In this document: piece after piece, positions 38,401-46,053 of the stretch | How positions within the stretch are numbered: the first letter of the stretch is position 1 | Layout: each line of letters opens with the position of its first letter | IMG/VR virus record: IMGVR_UViG_3300025853_000140 | Location: 1 to 49,408 of that record | Length of the DNA: 49,408 bases | From: a virus | Reading direction: 5' to 3' (one strand) | The notes under the pieces: generated by a model | Databases searched by the model: none | The model's input: only the letters and a program-made list of their open reading frames with translations | What the model was told of the DNA's origin: nothing | Position numbers and translations under genes: made by a program

Positions 38401-41400
38401 AAACGTTCGCATTTGTCTGGTACCCCTGGTAGACAGTTCTTCACTTTGAGCATGAATATGGATGGTACAGACTATGGTATGCTAGATGAGTTCCGAGAGA
38501 TAACTATAGCAGATAATATATCCAACATGGAGGAGGAAAATCCGGAAGCTTACAAGAGACTGCGCGACGCAATAGCAGCGCAAAGCACTGAGGAAGCTGC
38601 AGATATATTCATGCAGGGTTATAAAAAGTCTAACGGTACCGACGCTCAGGGTATGATAACTATTCATTTCCACAGGCGTTTGGGACAGGGTCTTGGTTTG
38701 TGGACTGCAGTAGATGAGCAGGTATACAAAGAGTACATGTCTAAACCCAAGGGGCAAAGAATTTGGGACGGGGAGAGATCACCTATCAGACCTTGGAAAA
38801 CCTCTTATGACTTTAGAGTTCTCGAAGAGTTTGGAGGATACAATCACCTTATGGCTGTATCTCATAAGAACTCTTACGTTGTAATGACAGATGAGCTAGT
38901 TGAGGGTGTACCTCAGATGAAAAAGCTCAATGATTGGATGGAATCCAATAACGTACATGTTGCTAACAGTGTGGAAGCTAAGAAGCTGGGATCGTTCAGA
39001 GCGGTCACTGCTGCTAATCTGGAAGAAGCTAGAATACAAACTTTGCCTTCAAGGGGGTTGAAAGTTCCTCAGATTCTACCAGAAAAGAATACGCAGAAAA
39101 CCACCTTTGGTAGACAGCCCCGTAAAAATATGATTGCTAACATCAATCCTACGGAGACTTACTACCTGCGAGATTCCAACAAGCTTGTAACAGGTAGAGA
39201 GCTTATTGATATCTACCAGAAAGCTGTTGTTGCTAAGCTCAACCAAGGGCATGACAAGGTTGTACAAGACTTGGGGTACGATGAGGTGATGAATGCTACT
39301 ACTGAAGCTGAGCAAGTAGCAGCACTTAATAAAATGATACCCAAGCTTAGAGAGCTTCTTACTGAGATAGGTGTTGAAAAAGATCTGCCTCAGAATATAA
39401 TGGATGCTCTGGATGTAGTGGCTGATGAGAATGGGGTCGTTACAACTTTGTTGCCAGCGTCTTTCCCCAGCATACAGCTTAAGCTTGACTCAATAGTTAT
39501 GAACCTGTTCCGTAAGAACGCCTATCTGATGAAGATGACAGGTGTGGAAATGGTTCAGTTTGGTGAGTACGGAGGACATGAAAAAGATGGGACTCTGAAG
39601 TTCTATGATATAGATAATTCCTCAGGTACAGACGTTGTAGTAGGAGCAGAAGTGGACATACGATATGATGTGCTTCAGGACTTAGGGATAGACCCAGAAG
39701 ATCCTAACGTTGATATTGATGCAGCTCTTAATAGACTACTTGGCTATCGTGTTCCTCAGCAAGGTAAGTCTTCTACTCTTATGATGAGGGTTAGGAAGAT
39801 ATTACCTAAGTCTCACCCAGCTGCTGTTAAAGTTCCTCCTGGTGTTACTACCATGATGGGTTCTGACTTCGACGTTGACAAGATGTTCGTCATCTTCCCA
39901 GAGCTTGAGGTTCAAGAATCTAACCAAAAAGTAAAAGTAACTAAGGTCAGACCTGACTATAACAAACTTACGGGTGCATCTCAGGAAGACTTTAATTCTC
40001 TGGATTCTAAGGTGATAAACAATATCATCTTTGACACCTTCGAAGCAATTGGTGGGAACATTAATCACATCCATGAGACTCTTGCTCCTTTGGACTTACC
40101 TGCGGAGCATGACCCAGTAGCTCTTGGACTTCTGAGTATTAGATTCGATCAGCAGACTTTGGATTCTATGACTGTGGCTGAGAAAAGAGCCGAATCTAAA
40201 GTAAAGATTGACATCAATAGTACTTCTGGACGTATTCGAAGTAGTGCGGACAACCAATTGTCAGCTGCACTGCGTGGTATTTATGCTAACGCCATCGCAG
40301 GTCGTAACGTAGCTATTGCTGCTCAGGAAATGAGTGGTGGTCAGCTCTCATGGAAGCCTGATGAATCCGAGTACTTTGAAGTAGATGGTGTTAGAGTAGG
40401 AGAGCTTACTGAAAAAGCTAAGTTCCAAGACTCTATGGGAGTGTTTAGGTTTACAGACTACTACATGTCAAACTACCTGAGCAAAGCTGTTGACTCTGTT
40501 AAGAACCCAATACAAGGACTGATTAACGACAACAGAATAACTGCAGCTCTGACAACCTACATGTTGTCAATAGGCATGACTCCAGAACAGGCTATACTGT
40601 TCTTGAACGTACCAGTTATTAGGAACAAAGTACAAGAGGCACTTTCTAAAGGTCTTAGCTTGAAGCAGGTAGTTAAGATAGGGGCAACTAGAAAAGATCC
40701 TGTGAAGCCTGTTCCTATGAAGCTTTCATCTGAAGAAATGAAAGAGATCATACATTCGGATAAGCCTTACGGAGAAAAAAATTATCTAGACATGCTGATG
40801 TTTATGTCTCAGCAAAGCACTAAGCTAGATACTTTGTACAAACTTCTTAGTCCAGATAAGATTGATAAAATTGGAGGAACAACACAAGCTCACTTGGCAC
40901 TAATAGATGCTGCATCTAACCAAGATGCTGAAGTCTTTGGGGGTCTAGAATCTCTAAAGATGGTAACTGAAGGAGATGCATACCCTATAGTTAGAGCTAT
41001 GTATGCAGCAATGGAGCGCAGCTTGGATGTAACTACAGCTCTAGGATTTATATCAAGACAGCCTTCAGTGCAGAAGTTTAAGAAGGACATTAAAAAGATA
41101 ACCAATAAGGAAGTCTTCAATGCTAACACGCACAGAGACATAAACAAAGCAATACTGCATCATCTAGTGACTAAGCCTGGGTCGCCTCTCTTTGAGAAAG
41201 GACATTTAGATGTGGAGTTTATCTTTCCCACCTTTGTTAGAGGTGATGTAGCTAAGCTTTTAAAAGCTATGCAAGATATTACAGGAGGTACTTCCAACCC
41301 TGTAGTAGATGCTTTTAGTATAGCTGAAGAACCTATGCCTAATGGTCAAAAGTTTACTTACCTGCAGGTAGACAAAACACAACTTTCTACCAAAGAGCAG

Positions 41401-44400
41401 AAGGATCAGTTCACCATGACTCTCCAAGGTATGATTGATGACCTTGGTTTGTACGGTGAGGAAAACATTCCTTTCGTTAGAATGTTTGTCAAAACTGTTA
41501 TAACAAACAGTATACTTACTACAGGCTTTTCTCCTGGTTTGAAGAGTTACTTTGAGCTTATACCCGTTGGATATTTATCTGACTTGGGTGTAAGGGAGCA
41601 TCTTAATCAGGAGATGCTCAAGCTGGGAACTGATGAGAATGCTCTTGAGGATTTTAAAGCAGAGTTCTTATCTAGCTATGGGACTCATTATTTCAGAGGT
41701 GGTGGTGGAGGATACCTGTTTAATAGATCTAAACTAGCAGGTAATATAGGAAGTGTTGAACAATCCCCTGGAGATTCAGAGTGGGTTATTAAAACAAAAG
41801 GCAAGCACAAGTTCCTTTACAAAAGGATAAATCAAGGAGACACTAACTATGGAAGTAACATGTCTACGTATGGACCTGTTATTACTAAGGGTAAGCAACA
41901 TGTCTTCTACGAAGCTAACCTGAGATTTAAAGGCGAAAAGTATAATAGAAGCTTGTTCCAAGCTGAAGATCAGATACTTGAGCCACCGTCTAGAGCATAC
42001 ACAAGTGTGTTCCGTACTACGGATACTCAGCAAAGTAGAAACCTGGATAGCTTTGGGTTTGTTCGTGACACACCTCGAGGGGCTAGAGAGAAAATAGCAA
42101 GACTTAGAACTTCTTTTGCTAAAGCCGGAGTCACAGTAAGTGTTGTTGAAGCTTCTCTTCCTTTAGGAGTGAAGGGTGAGGTTAGAAATGGAGTAGTCTA
42201 CGTAGACCCTGCCCAGATTACTGAGGACACTACGTATCATGAGTTTGGGCACATACTTATAGATATGCTCCCACAGGATCAGGTTGATAGGTACATTGAG
42301 GAAGTCAAAAAATCTGACCCAGGATTAGCTGAAATAGTTGCTGCATCTTACCCAGAGCTGGAAGGCCGTGATCTTGGAAAGGAGATACTGGTAACAGCTA
42401 TAGGTATACAAGGCGCTAAAATTGAGAGGAAGAATCCTAGTAAACTGCAGATACTGATTAACAGGATACTGCGTGCTATCGGCAAGCTGTTTGGGATTAA
42501 GCCAAGTATTGCAGCTGTTCTTGCAGAAGAAATGTTTGCCGGAGATATCAAAAGAGAGTTGTCTGGAGAGTTCAACCCTAGTGTACAGAAATCTAAAAGG
42601 CTACAGAACAAACTTAATAAGGTATACAATCAAGTTAGAGATAGCTTGGAGAGGCAACGTATAAGACTCAAAGGCTTGCCAGAGAGTAAGTCTAAGGACG
42701 GGAAGATGCGAGACGTCAGCGCTCTTATAAACAACATCGATCAGATGAAAGAGAAGCTGGATTCAAATACTGCAGATCTAAACGAGTTTTTTGACTTCCA
42801 TCAATACGTTGTAGGCAGAGTTACCATCCTAGAAAATATGATGGATGATATCAGATCTACGGAAAATGAATCTGTAGACCTTGATACTATGTACGACAGG
42901 CTCAATAAAATTGAGGAGCTTCGTAAGACTTTGGAGAGTTTGTACAACGAAGAGGAGAGCTCTTCCACAGTCACTCTTGTAAAAGATCTTCTATCTACTA
43001 TGCGTCAGGAGGGTCTGCTGGATCAATTCCCAGATGAAACTAGAGACCTACTAGTTGATCTAGACTCTAGTCTTACTAGGCTTAGAGAGCTCAATGAGGA
43101 CTACTACAAGGACATTCTCCCGATGACTACTAAGACATTGTTGCAATATGCTAGCCCAGAGGCAGCAGCAGCAATTGAACAGGAGAAAAGCAGAGTTGAA
43201 GAAAGTGGGGATCTGTCAGGATTTAGGCCGTTTACTCTTATAGAAAGAAAAACAGGTCGGTACGGCAATAAGATGCCTGAGTTCATACAGCTTAACAATG
43301 AGTACTTCTCTGATGAAAGTACTATGACTAGAGAAGAGTTTGATGAAGAAGCTATGAAGCTGAAGCTCAAGTATTTAGATAGCAAGCTTGTAGGTAAAGC
43401 TCAGCTAGATACAGAGCTCACAGAAGCAATGAGATCTAAAAGCTACTTCTCTTATATGCTTGATCCTATTGTATATTCTAGACAGCAGAATCTGCAACTG
43501 TTTGCACTTGCATTGAAGGATGCATTGAATAAAGCTAACGATGAATCTCTTGACTTCATATATAATATGGAGGACAAGTTTGAGAAGTTCAAGGAGTGGA
43601 AAGGGGGCTCAGAACTAAATGCAGCTAATCTTTATGAGGATCTTCTAACCAATATTAAAATTCGAGTAGGAGACAAAACTATAAATGCTCTTAGCTTAGT
43701 ACAGCAGTTCAACGTAGATGATTACTATGGTAAGTATTATAATTACATAGATGCTATATCTAAGAAGTATAACAAACCTGCTTATGACTCAGATCCTGAG
43801 TTAAAAGAGGAGTGGTTCAAAAGTGAAGAGGCACTACTCTATAATCAAGCCAAGCTAAAATGGTTTAGAGACAATACTGAGCCTGTAGAAAAAGCTGCTG
43901 AAAAGTACAAGGCTGCCCTGAAGGAAGCTAATGCTCTGGAGGACAGGATGAAAATGCTTAGTAAAGAAGATAACCCTGCTAATAGAGAGCAAATACTTCT
44001 CCTACAAGCGGACTATTACAAGGCACAGAATAGACTTAAGAAGATGGGCAAGTTCGACCAAGAGTCTGGGCGTATGGTGTATATGGGTGAACTTGCTAAG
44101 CCGAACAAAAGCTATGAGAGTGACAAGTGGAAGAAGATACAGGCCACTCCTGAGATGAAAGAGTTCTATGATTACATAGTATCTAACTACGCTAGATCCC
44201 AAAAGATTATAGGGGAAAGTGGTCTCAGAGTCAATAGTTGGGATGAGTTCTCATATGTGATGCCATCTGTTCGTAAGGATGGTTTGGGCACACTTGTGGA
44301 AGATGGATGGAAAGAGTTTAAGAATGAGATAGGAAGAGATTTCCGTAGACTTGACACAGATACAGAGTTTGGTATGATGACCTCTAATGACGGTCAAGAA

Positions 44401-46038
44401 ATACGAGGTATACCTAAGTACTATACTAACCCTGTTGATGAAAAAAATATCTCCAGAGACGTTGCTGCTAGTATGTCTCAGTTTGTACATATGGCAAACA
44501 CATACAAGGAAAAGTCTAAAATAGCTGGTCTGGTTGCTAGCATGCTTGCATTGCATGAACGCAAGGGAGTTATTAAATATCAGAGTGGTGTTCCAGTTAT
44601 GGACCAGGTGGCTAATATTGCCAGAAAAGCTGCAGAGCATGTTACTAAGAGAGGCTCTGAGGACAACTTAGATCTTAAGCACCTTAAGGATTTTGTTGAC
44701 TCTGTATTCTATGGAGTTGTAGATGTTCCAGACATAAGTGCAGATGCTCAAAAAACTATGAGCAAAATAATAGGTTTTACGGCTGTTGTAGGATTGGCGG
44801 GTAACGTATTGCAGATAGGTAACCAGGCTATTCTTGATAATAACATGACAGCTCGGGAAGCTTTTACTAAGCAGTTCTTTAAACCTGACGTTTACGCAGA
44901 TGCTGTTAAAACCTACTTGTTTGAGCAAGGTTTAGCTCTTCAAGACGTGGGTGCATTCAGACCTAAGGGGAAGCTAGCTAGAGCACTGCAAAGTTTCGAC
45001 GGACTGGTAGATGTGGAAAACGTATTTGCTAATGTGGGATCTAACAAAGTAAAGAAGCTGATAAACAAAAAGAATCTTTACTTCGCACAGGGTGGAGTAG
45101 AGCATCAAACTGCTTCAGTTCGTATGTTGGCTGTATTGAAGTCTACTGTTGCTAAAGACAAAGACGGCAACGTTATCATGAAAGATGGTAAGGAAGCCAA
45201 CATATGGGATATGCTCATAGAAAGTGAATCCGGTAGGCTTGTCATAGATCCTAAAGTAGCTAACGTAACCAAGTCACAGTTAATAGCTCGTATACACGGA
45301 CTAAGCAAAAGAACTAACCAAGTAAAAGGTAGCTTTGACCGAGCTATGGCTCAGCGTACTGCAACAGGTAAGTTCTTGCTTCTGTTCCGCAACTACCTTA
45401 TACCAGGCCTACGTGCAAGATTTGGTCATGGTGATATGCTCCAAGTAGATCATGAGCTAGGAGCAATAACTAGAGGTAGCTACAAGACAGGATTCGATTT
45501 CTTGAGATCCATGATCGAAAATAAATTGAATTACACCAAGGTAATGAGTATGATGAGTGAGATAGACAAGCAGAACATGCGTAGAAATCTTTACGATGTG
45601 ATGACAGTTACTCTCACTATGATGATGTATAACCTCCTAAAAGGAATAGCGGATGACGATGATGAAAATTACCTTGCAGCGTTTGGTGCCTACCAAGCTA
45701 GGAGATTGTATACAGAAACTACTGCATTCCTAAATCCAATGGAAGGTGTGAGAATGCTTATGAGGCCTGTAGCATCTGTGAATTTGGTGGAGGACGCATT
45801 TATGCTAGCTTATACTGGATTTAGGACTGCTCAGTATGAAATAGGTGCTTACTCTGATGAGGAAGAAATACTCAAGGATATACAGTACCAAAGAAGATCA
45901 GGAGCAAATCAGAAAGGAGACTCGAAGTTCATAGGAAGAATGAAGAAGGTGTTCCCGTTCCTTAGAACATGGGATACAGTTCCATGGGTTGATGGCTCTC
46001 CGGAAAGAGTTATGGCCAAGCTTAAGTTCTTCGAATAA
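29491..46038 (+). CDS. Giant virion protein: virion RNA polymerase region plus two HExxH protease-type motifs
   Basis: A single open frame of 5515 residues. Parts seen in order are: a duplicated DPFTGL motif (5-26); hydrophobic Gly/Ala-rich stretches near 167-212 and 435-455; coiled coils to about 925; low-complexity linkers near 927-984 and 1421-1475; a zincin-type motif HEGYH at 2034-2038 with a downstream ExxxD at 2091-2095; an RNA polymerase-like core with KVPQILPEK...TFGRQPRK at 3191-3212, YRVPQQG at 3419-3425 and GSDFDVDKM ending at 3465 (D3459, D3461, D3463); a second zincin-type motif HEFGH at 4250-4254; more coiled coil; and hydrophobic helices near 5090-5117 and 5370-5386. The DxDxD element in this setting parallels the catalytic motif of the crAss-like virion polymerase family (phage phi14:2 gp66 in the literature). 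A role in ejection and early transcription is inferred. Other domains are unassigned. Confidence 0.82.
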   Translation: MSEKVIDPFTGLEVVKSGVVDPFTGLSYDTAPVKDDTPIMPSSTEMFLDGDPNSYLSYGVPVLPGLDIDEMRAQRQSRAEKWGRGLMKAGVTTAMAFTENTLGALNGIGEAIYYRDWTKLADNTTGRAVDSVNAWMQDNFRNYYTKEEQEAIGLENLGYANFWGDKAANGLGYAVASVASLYATGGVGIVTRGLGLAAKGAKAAVGAAAATKAGSRAAGIYRASKAIATAEKLYKTASSSAKVRRGISAAKQAEVGISMSHAEAAVEAREALKHAEETMLDQIAAEKGVDRMQLSQSDRERAREEASKIGNAVYASNMAVLAPTNLAMFGGLFKSKFKASRSSLSGFTKDAKSKQWLDMWSADNAKAWQRTASRYLQNPAKDAVTEAFQEGTQFAIGQAAGAAAEGEGYSSVLDWLGAIGEGGNEILKGDKEGIESVLLGAIIGGFMGGVQSGISRYGKTEEDAQRKKVLDRLNSPTLYKVVDNAEFAKNQETILKKMQDSLESGDHKGYRDAQLELIQENVLFHERNGSIDMFMERIDDAKYMEKEEFAKAFGLPENSDFDHKQIVSDLTQDVKNLVQIKRELDAIAPGQETTGLPRLLTSKDVLEEEKDRLTEEYHMKDFLVRNKSRLLDADGRISKMRAELMDLFNPLSKEERAVAERTIKRLTYNSSKIRRLQKKEREQGLSEGEKEQLASLLAEVDRNEAALEAEEVTDDQLGADKQSYKERLIKPKEEREDKVEPLSPELREALNNITKSISDPSDRLKAEELARDISRLAGDRTQAAYALNELLSNPERRAGYIRRQMKTKEEAAQKEIDKYADNSIASTTTSAELYDLGILAKDKGVSPAARKKLNDEYKRRQENEEVVAVRLNLEDLPVLKKKKQELEAKKEKEELTPEEKIELFVLDTIIPSREALGEQGIEGNRSRQKKAQEAARKKAEEEAAARAAADAKKEADKANQTNDSSTNNTTNPDNDGSRNPRSPSPFQSELYIVNGEFQLKDITTDKNGNTIRRKAVVFKNGEPVPGTDVDPAHPRTIDRGFLKTEEGYKEVMEKGVEFEHVRSTKDNKNLEYIYVKLAGTNTYLGFLPNPMSQGSKTSNLLMELIAGNKVTAKVNTIEYAGKGNFLAETNDQGEPVFKPVSEVLGEDVPPSFVGLGIVQKDNITVIAQNKSDQEINEAQENLNLRRDSMELTAGQVVMVVKLPNGDYTALTTSTKTLGEEGYGRLVDIIAKKGEGNTVSEIKALLGIPNNWIQGKTSFFVTQLKNSGKVIFNFEHKGAIIGMSYDEVSGMLESGAPKFFSYGKMVEETTDEGDVVTVFEREKPKKEGGNASTAEYQRLKEGMLESFKAAAMNSRVQVSKKALQELEGAYTDPVTGKTYASYQEFAIKELLTTSNRFHKGLPTYDHRVSMSVNVQEGANTSETTGSSGRVKPENTEGKKKNTTKKRKGGAGTKHNFGEPTNTEPTSNETKFNPSNAVALTPEEEAELMASITGEGTTAEPPSKDDTSGADRQTRDHRLRQEREAVLQQSDTIPEGDYIKGKTGEKTKDVLTRYVRGYLEEVLTLDIKTASYDAMSKNLVLTLQPGDTELEVRVPMHGMVLGGSVILDVDTKQVINAYFDAIEKAGGADVAGIVSEEEARQLEEGIKNAYELLNEAIEVADYEGIKYQKEYIEAAKAKWQKLFNTPYDEYVKSNTSRQSLAGETDAAFAAEEAGMGAVEDAFVDGFQPDEEAGVPFVWEGNEFRIFTADEIEIVSATKEFVADQGKLGVDIYNGRSFSFASSFKTFPQGLKDEIKRIGDQNASDVSDVPFSLKDSTTGEVSIDTFFFVSGLHPNGEVGYAVANYDSSKLSEDNRRFLAQYLTTETNIPDGKNMAVKQLRENMHAVYIANEIPFAELMKAPNGGVRTGRGGRMGVTFLMKSSPTPETLDALKKRADLLFTRSIENINNKQYVEDLRIKVNGKIQVGPPSYSLKSPSTPKRGKMEQTQAVSWLRARFGKDSVSIYTNMKKVGSAVVHGYMENAAVHLWSNAEVGTEYHEGYHLFFRTLLNDKQREAIYLDALAEFGEPTAEDIEKAKRGQLNITNKEARLLALEEKMADAFRDYVLSQKAPKSFGQRLVKFFKDLYAYIKAFAGKPVAMRQAFRLIESNRIPASYSRTAQAFSPGAAFMMKQYAADPQTFRELRDIAIYKALNEVSASGANMQDLLGSPETANVKGGDSTIRNWFLRSAFHKDSPDIMTGGRTREPISDREFGALQRAYDDPQQFQAVLSDYNIKLGAPEFTHDGEVMPSQMIGEEAADNAQLFLEVYEHWHDKRGELGGVNVRGFRTDIRDRLRDYGFKIYDSEQARERGEVNDKEEGADRNYSVSYAQTDPAAALGDKARRVLSRIPVKSTSESYFGFETYMPIEDIYHEIQTAVVGSESYVDMMEKLKSRSSNISSLTAVYDFIQNLSTPEKALLYSVFSQAMTPYKMIVVESSSSSQPGKPRKVVKIIDSSSKSIERYFTAKWAEQATSVAGIYKVSVSEDGDILDIQANQARLGKALKHYKNIVDLKGTGDRSYEELADMLLALGINIAKDRETAARRVKEALQMEGISVSNFIKRPNTNLKDIMENPNKLGKLGKANYPNIFQTESTTMATISKVIMSKFEAPVAASFFNGLGNLIFPINLKNDMNITSEMVKDVSSEGLQAIMEGEEGSKGTVGSYIRGKDRQGNEVVYNSLAHMMISTKAGKESFEIVDIDSKREGDERAVEYDNFDYNEGLSVDLIMFGSSKDKKYIAIDTQGDRSKLSYMAIDNILNSSVRSSTGFQVLGDNPLEAAIERTYLLDLHRIRVAEKTIESTPDKDLIAGYHDGRYKALQFGGEYRDTTNIAHDAYLHMEMGKPMTKELKKAVKEYVAEVVNRMETTYLEEILKEVGGEERLRLLVANSVQPGNGYVVGKEIEFVKDYIKMNVVGRVISRELLRNGVHFTSGGANYNKRSHLSGTPGRQFFTLSMNMDGTDYGMLDEFREITIADNISNMEEENPEAYKRLRDAIAAQSTEEAADIFMQGYKKSNGTDAQGMITIHFHRRLGQGLGLWTAVDEQVYKEYMSKPKGQRIWDGERSPIRPWKTSYDFRVLEEFGGYNHLMAVSHKNSYVVMTDELVEGVPQMKKLNDWMESNNVHVANSVEAKKLGSFRAVTAANLEEARIQTLPSRGLKVPQILPEKNTQKTTFGRQPRKNMIANINPTETYYLRDSNKLVTGRELIDIYQKAVVAKLNQGHDKVVQDLGYDEVMNATTEAEQVAALNKMIPKLRELLTEIGVEKDLPQNIMDALDVVADENGVVTTLLPASFPSIQLKLDSIVMNLFRKNAYLMKMTGVEMVQFGEYGGHEKDGTLKFYDIDNSSGTDVVVGAEVDIRYDVLQDLGIDPEDPNVDIDAALNRLLGYRVPQQGKSSTLMMRVRKILPKSHPAAVKVPPGVTTMMGSDFDVDKMFVIFPELEVQESNQKVKVTKVRPDYNKLTGASQEDFNSLDSKVINNIIFDTFEAIGGNINHIHETLAPLDLPAEHDPVALGLLSIRFDQQTLDSMTVAEKRAESKVKIDINSTSGRIRSSADNQLSAALRGIYANAIAGRNVAIAAQEMSGGQLSWKPDESEYFEVDGVRVGELTEKAKFQDSMGVFRFTDYYMSNYLSKAVDSVKNPIQGLINDNRITAALTTYMLSIGMTPEQAILFLNVPVIRNKVQEALSKGLSLKQVVKIGATRKDPVKPVPMKLSSEEMKEIIHSDKPYGEKNYLDMLMFMSQQSTKLDTLYKLLSPDKIDKIGGTTQAHLALIDAASNQDAEVFGGLESLKMVTEGDAYPIVRAMYAAMERSLDVTTALGFISRQPSVQKFKKDIKKITNKEVFNANTHRDINKAILHHLVTKPGSPLFEKGHLDVEFIFPTFVRGDVAKLLKAMQDITGGTSNPVVDAFSIAEEPMPNGQKFTYLQVDKTQLSTKEQKDQFTMTLQGMIDDLGLYGEENIPFVRMFVKTVITNSILTTGFSPGLKSYFELIPVGYLSDLGVREHLNQEMLKLGTDENALEDFKAEFLSSYGTHYFRGGGGGYLFNRSKLAGNIGSVEQSPGDSEWVIKTKGKHKFLYKRINQGDTNYGSNMSTYGPVITKGKQHVFYEANLRFKGEKYNRSLFQAEDQILEPPSRAYTSVFRTTDTQQSRNLDSFGFVRDTPRGAREKIARLRTSFAKAGVTVSVVEASLPLGVKGEVRNGVVYVDPAQITEDTTYHEFGHILIDMLPQDQVDRYIEEVKKSDPGLAEIVAASYPELEGRDLGKEILVTAIGIQGAKIERKNPSKLQILINRILRAIGKLFGIKPSIAAVLAEEMFAGDIKRELSGEFNPSVQKSKRLQNKLNKVYNQVRDSLERQRIRLKGLPESKSKDGKMRDVSALINNIDQMKEKLDSNTADLNEFFDFHQYVVGRVTILENMMDDIRSTENESVDLDTMYDRLNKIEELRKTLESLYNEEESSSTVTLVKDLLSTMRQEGLLDQFPDETRDLLVDLDSSLTRLRELNEDYYKDILPMTTKTLLQYASPEAAAAIEQEKSRVEESGDLSGFRPFTLIERKTGRYGNKMPEFIQLNNEYFSDESTMTREEFDEEAMKLKLKYLDSKLVGKAQLDTELTEAMRSKSYFSYMLDPIVYSRQQNLQLFALALKDALNKANDESLDFIYNMEDKFEKFKEWKGGSELNAANLYEDLLTNIKIRVGDKTINALSLVQQFNVDDYYGKYYNYIDAISKKYNKPAYDSDPELKEEWFKSEEALLYNQAKLKWFRDNTEPVEKAAEKYKAALKEANALEDRMKMLSKEDNPANREQILLLQADYYKAQNRLKKMGKFDQESGRMVYMGELAKPNKSYESDKWKKIQATPEMKEFYDYIVSNYARSQKIIGESGLRVNSWDEFSYVMPSVRKDGLGTLVEDGWKEFKNEIGRDFRRLDTDTEFGMMTSNDGQEIRGIPKYYTNPVDEKNISRDVAASMSQFVHMANTYKEKSKIAGLVASMLALHERKGVIKYQSGVPVMDQVANIARKAAEHVTKRGSEDNLDLKHLKDFVDSVFYGVVDVPDISADAQKTMSKIIGFTAVVGLAGNVLQIGNQAILDNNMTAREAFTKQFFKPDVYADAVKTYLFEQGLALQDVGAFRPKGKLARALQSFDGLVDVENVFANVGSNKVKKLINKKNLYFAQGGVEHQTASVRMLAVLKSTVAKDKDGNVIMKDGKEANIWDMLIESESGRLVIDPKVANVTKSQLIARIHGLSKRTNQVKGSFDRAMAQRTATGKFLLLFRNYLIPGLRARFGHGDMLQVDHELGAITRGSYKTGFDFLRSMIENKLNYTKVMSMMSEIDKQNMRRNLYDVMTVTLTMMMYNLLKGIADDDDENYLAAFGAYQARRLYTETTAFLNPMEGVRMLMRPVASVNLVEDAFMLAYTGFRTAQYEIGAYSDEEEILKDIQYQRRSGANQKGDSKFIGRMKKVFPFLRTWDTVPWVDGSPERVMAKLKFFE
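29503..29568 (+). repeat. Duplicated (V/I)DPFTGL motif at the N-terminus of the giant protein
   Basis: Residues 5-12 and 19-26 both read V-x-D-P-F-T-G-L with a period of 14 residues. The DNA copies are also nearly identical around CCTTTCACAGGGCT. A short duplicated motif right at the N-terminus of a packaged protein could be a packaging or docking tag, which is inference. Confidence 0.7.
32269..32442 (+). other. Low-complexity linker inside the giant protein
   Basis: Residues about 927-984 run from a Lys/Glu/Ala-rich helix (KKAQEAARKKAEEEAAARAA) into an Asn/Thr/Ser/Pro-rich stretch (TNDSSTNNTTNPDNDG). It separates the N-terminal helical and hydrophobic region from the next folded region and is a likely inter-domain boundary or cleavage region. 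Confidence 0.6.
35590..35775 (+). other. First zincin-type protease motif (HEGYH ... ExxxD) in the giant protein
   Basis: The motif H2034-E2035-G-Y-H2038 follows a GTEY segment, and E2091-K-M-A-D2095 lies about 53 residues later. HExxH plus downstream ExxxD is the gluzincin-type zinc-ligand arrangement: two His and a Glu bind Zn, and the Glu of HExxH is the general base. I recall similar TEYHE-type segments in other crAss-like giant proteins. Peptidase activity and target are not known. Confidence 0.65.
39061..39885 (+). other. RNA polymerase double-psi beta-barrel signature region in the giant protein
   Basis: The region begins with K3191 (KVPQILPEK, then TFGRQPRK at 3205-3212), which resembles the lysine-bearing first barrel. 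It continues to YRVPQQGKSS at 3419-3428 and GSDFDVDKM (3457-3465). The order RxP...Gln/Gly...hydrophobic strand...DFDxD mirrors the beta-prime RxPxLH...NADFDGD arrangement of cellular polymerases, with three Asp (3459, 3461, 3463) as Mg ligands. The assignment is by motif comparison only. Confidence 0.72.
42238..42384 (+). other. Second zincin-type protease motif (HEFGH) in the giant protein
   Basis: H4250-E4251-F-G-H4254 lies in the segment EDTTYHEFGHILIDML, with a possible third ligand E4298 in GKEILVTA. This is C-terminal to the polymerase signature, so the two HExxH motifs bracket it. Whether both are active peptidases cannot be told from sequence. Confidence 0.62.
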
Positions 46039-46053
46039 ACTTGTAGGGGGCGC

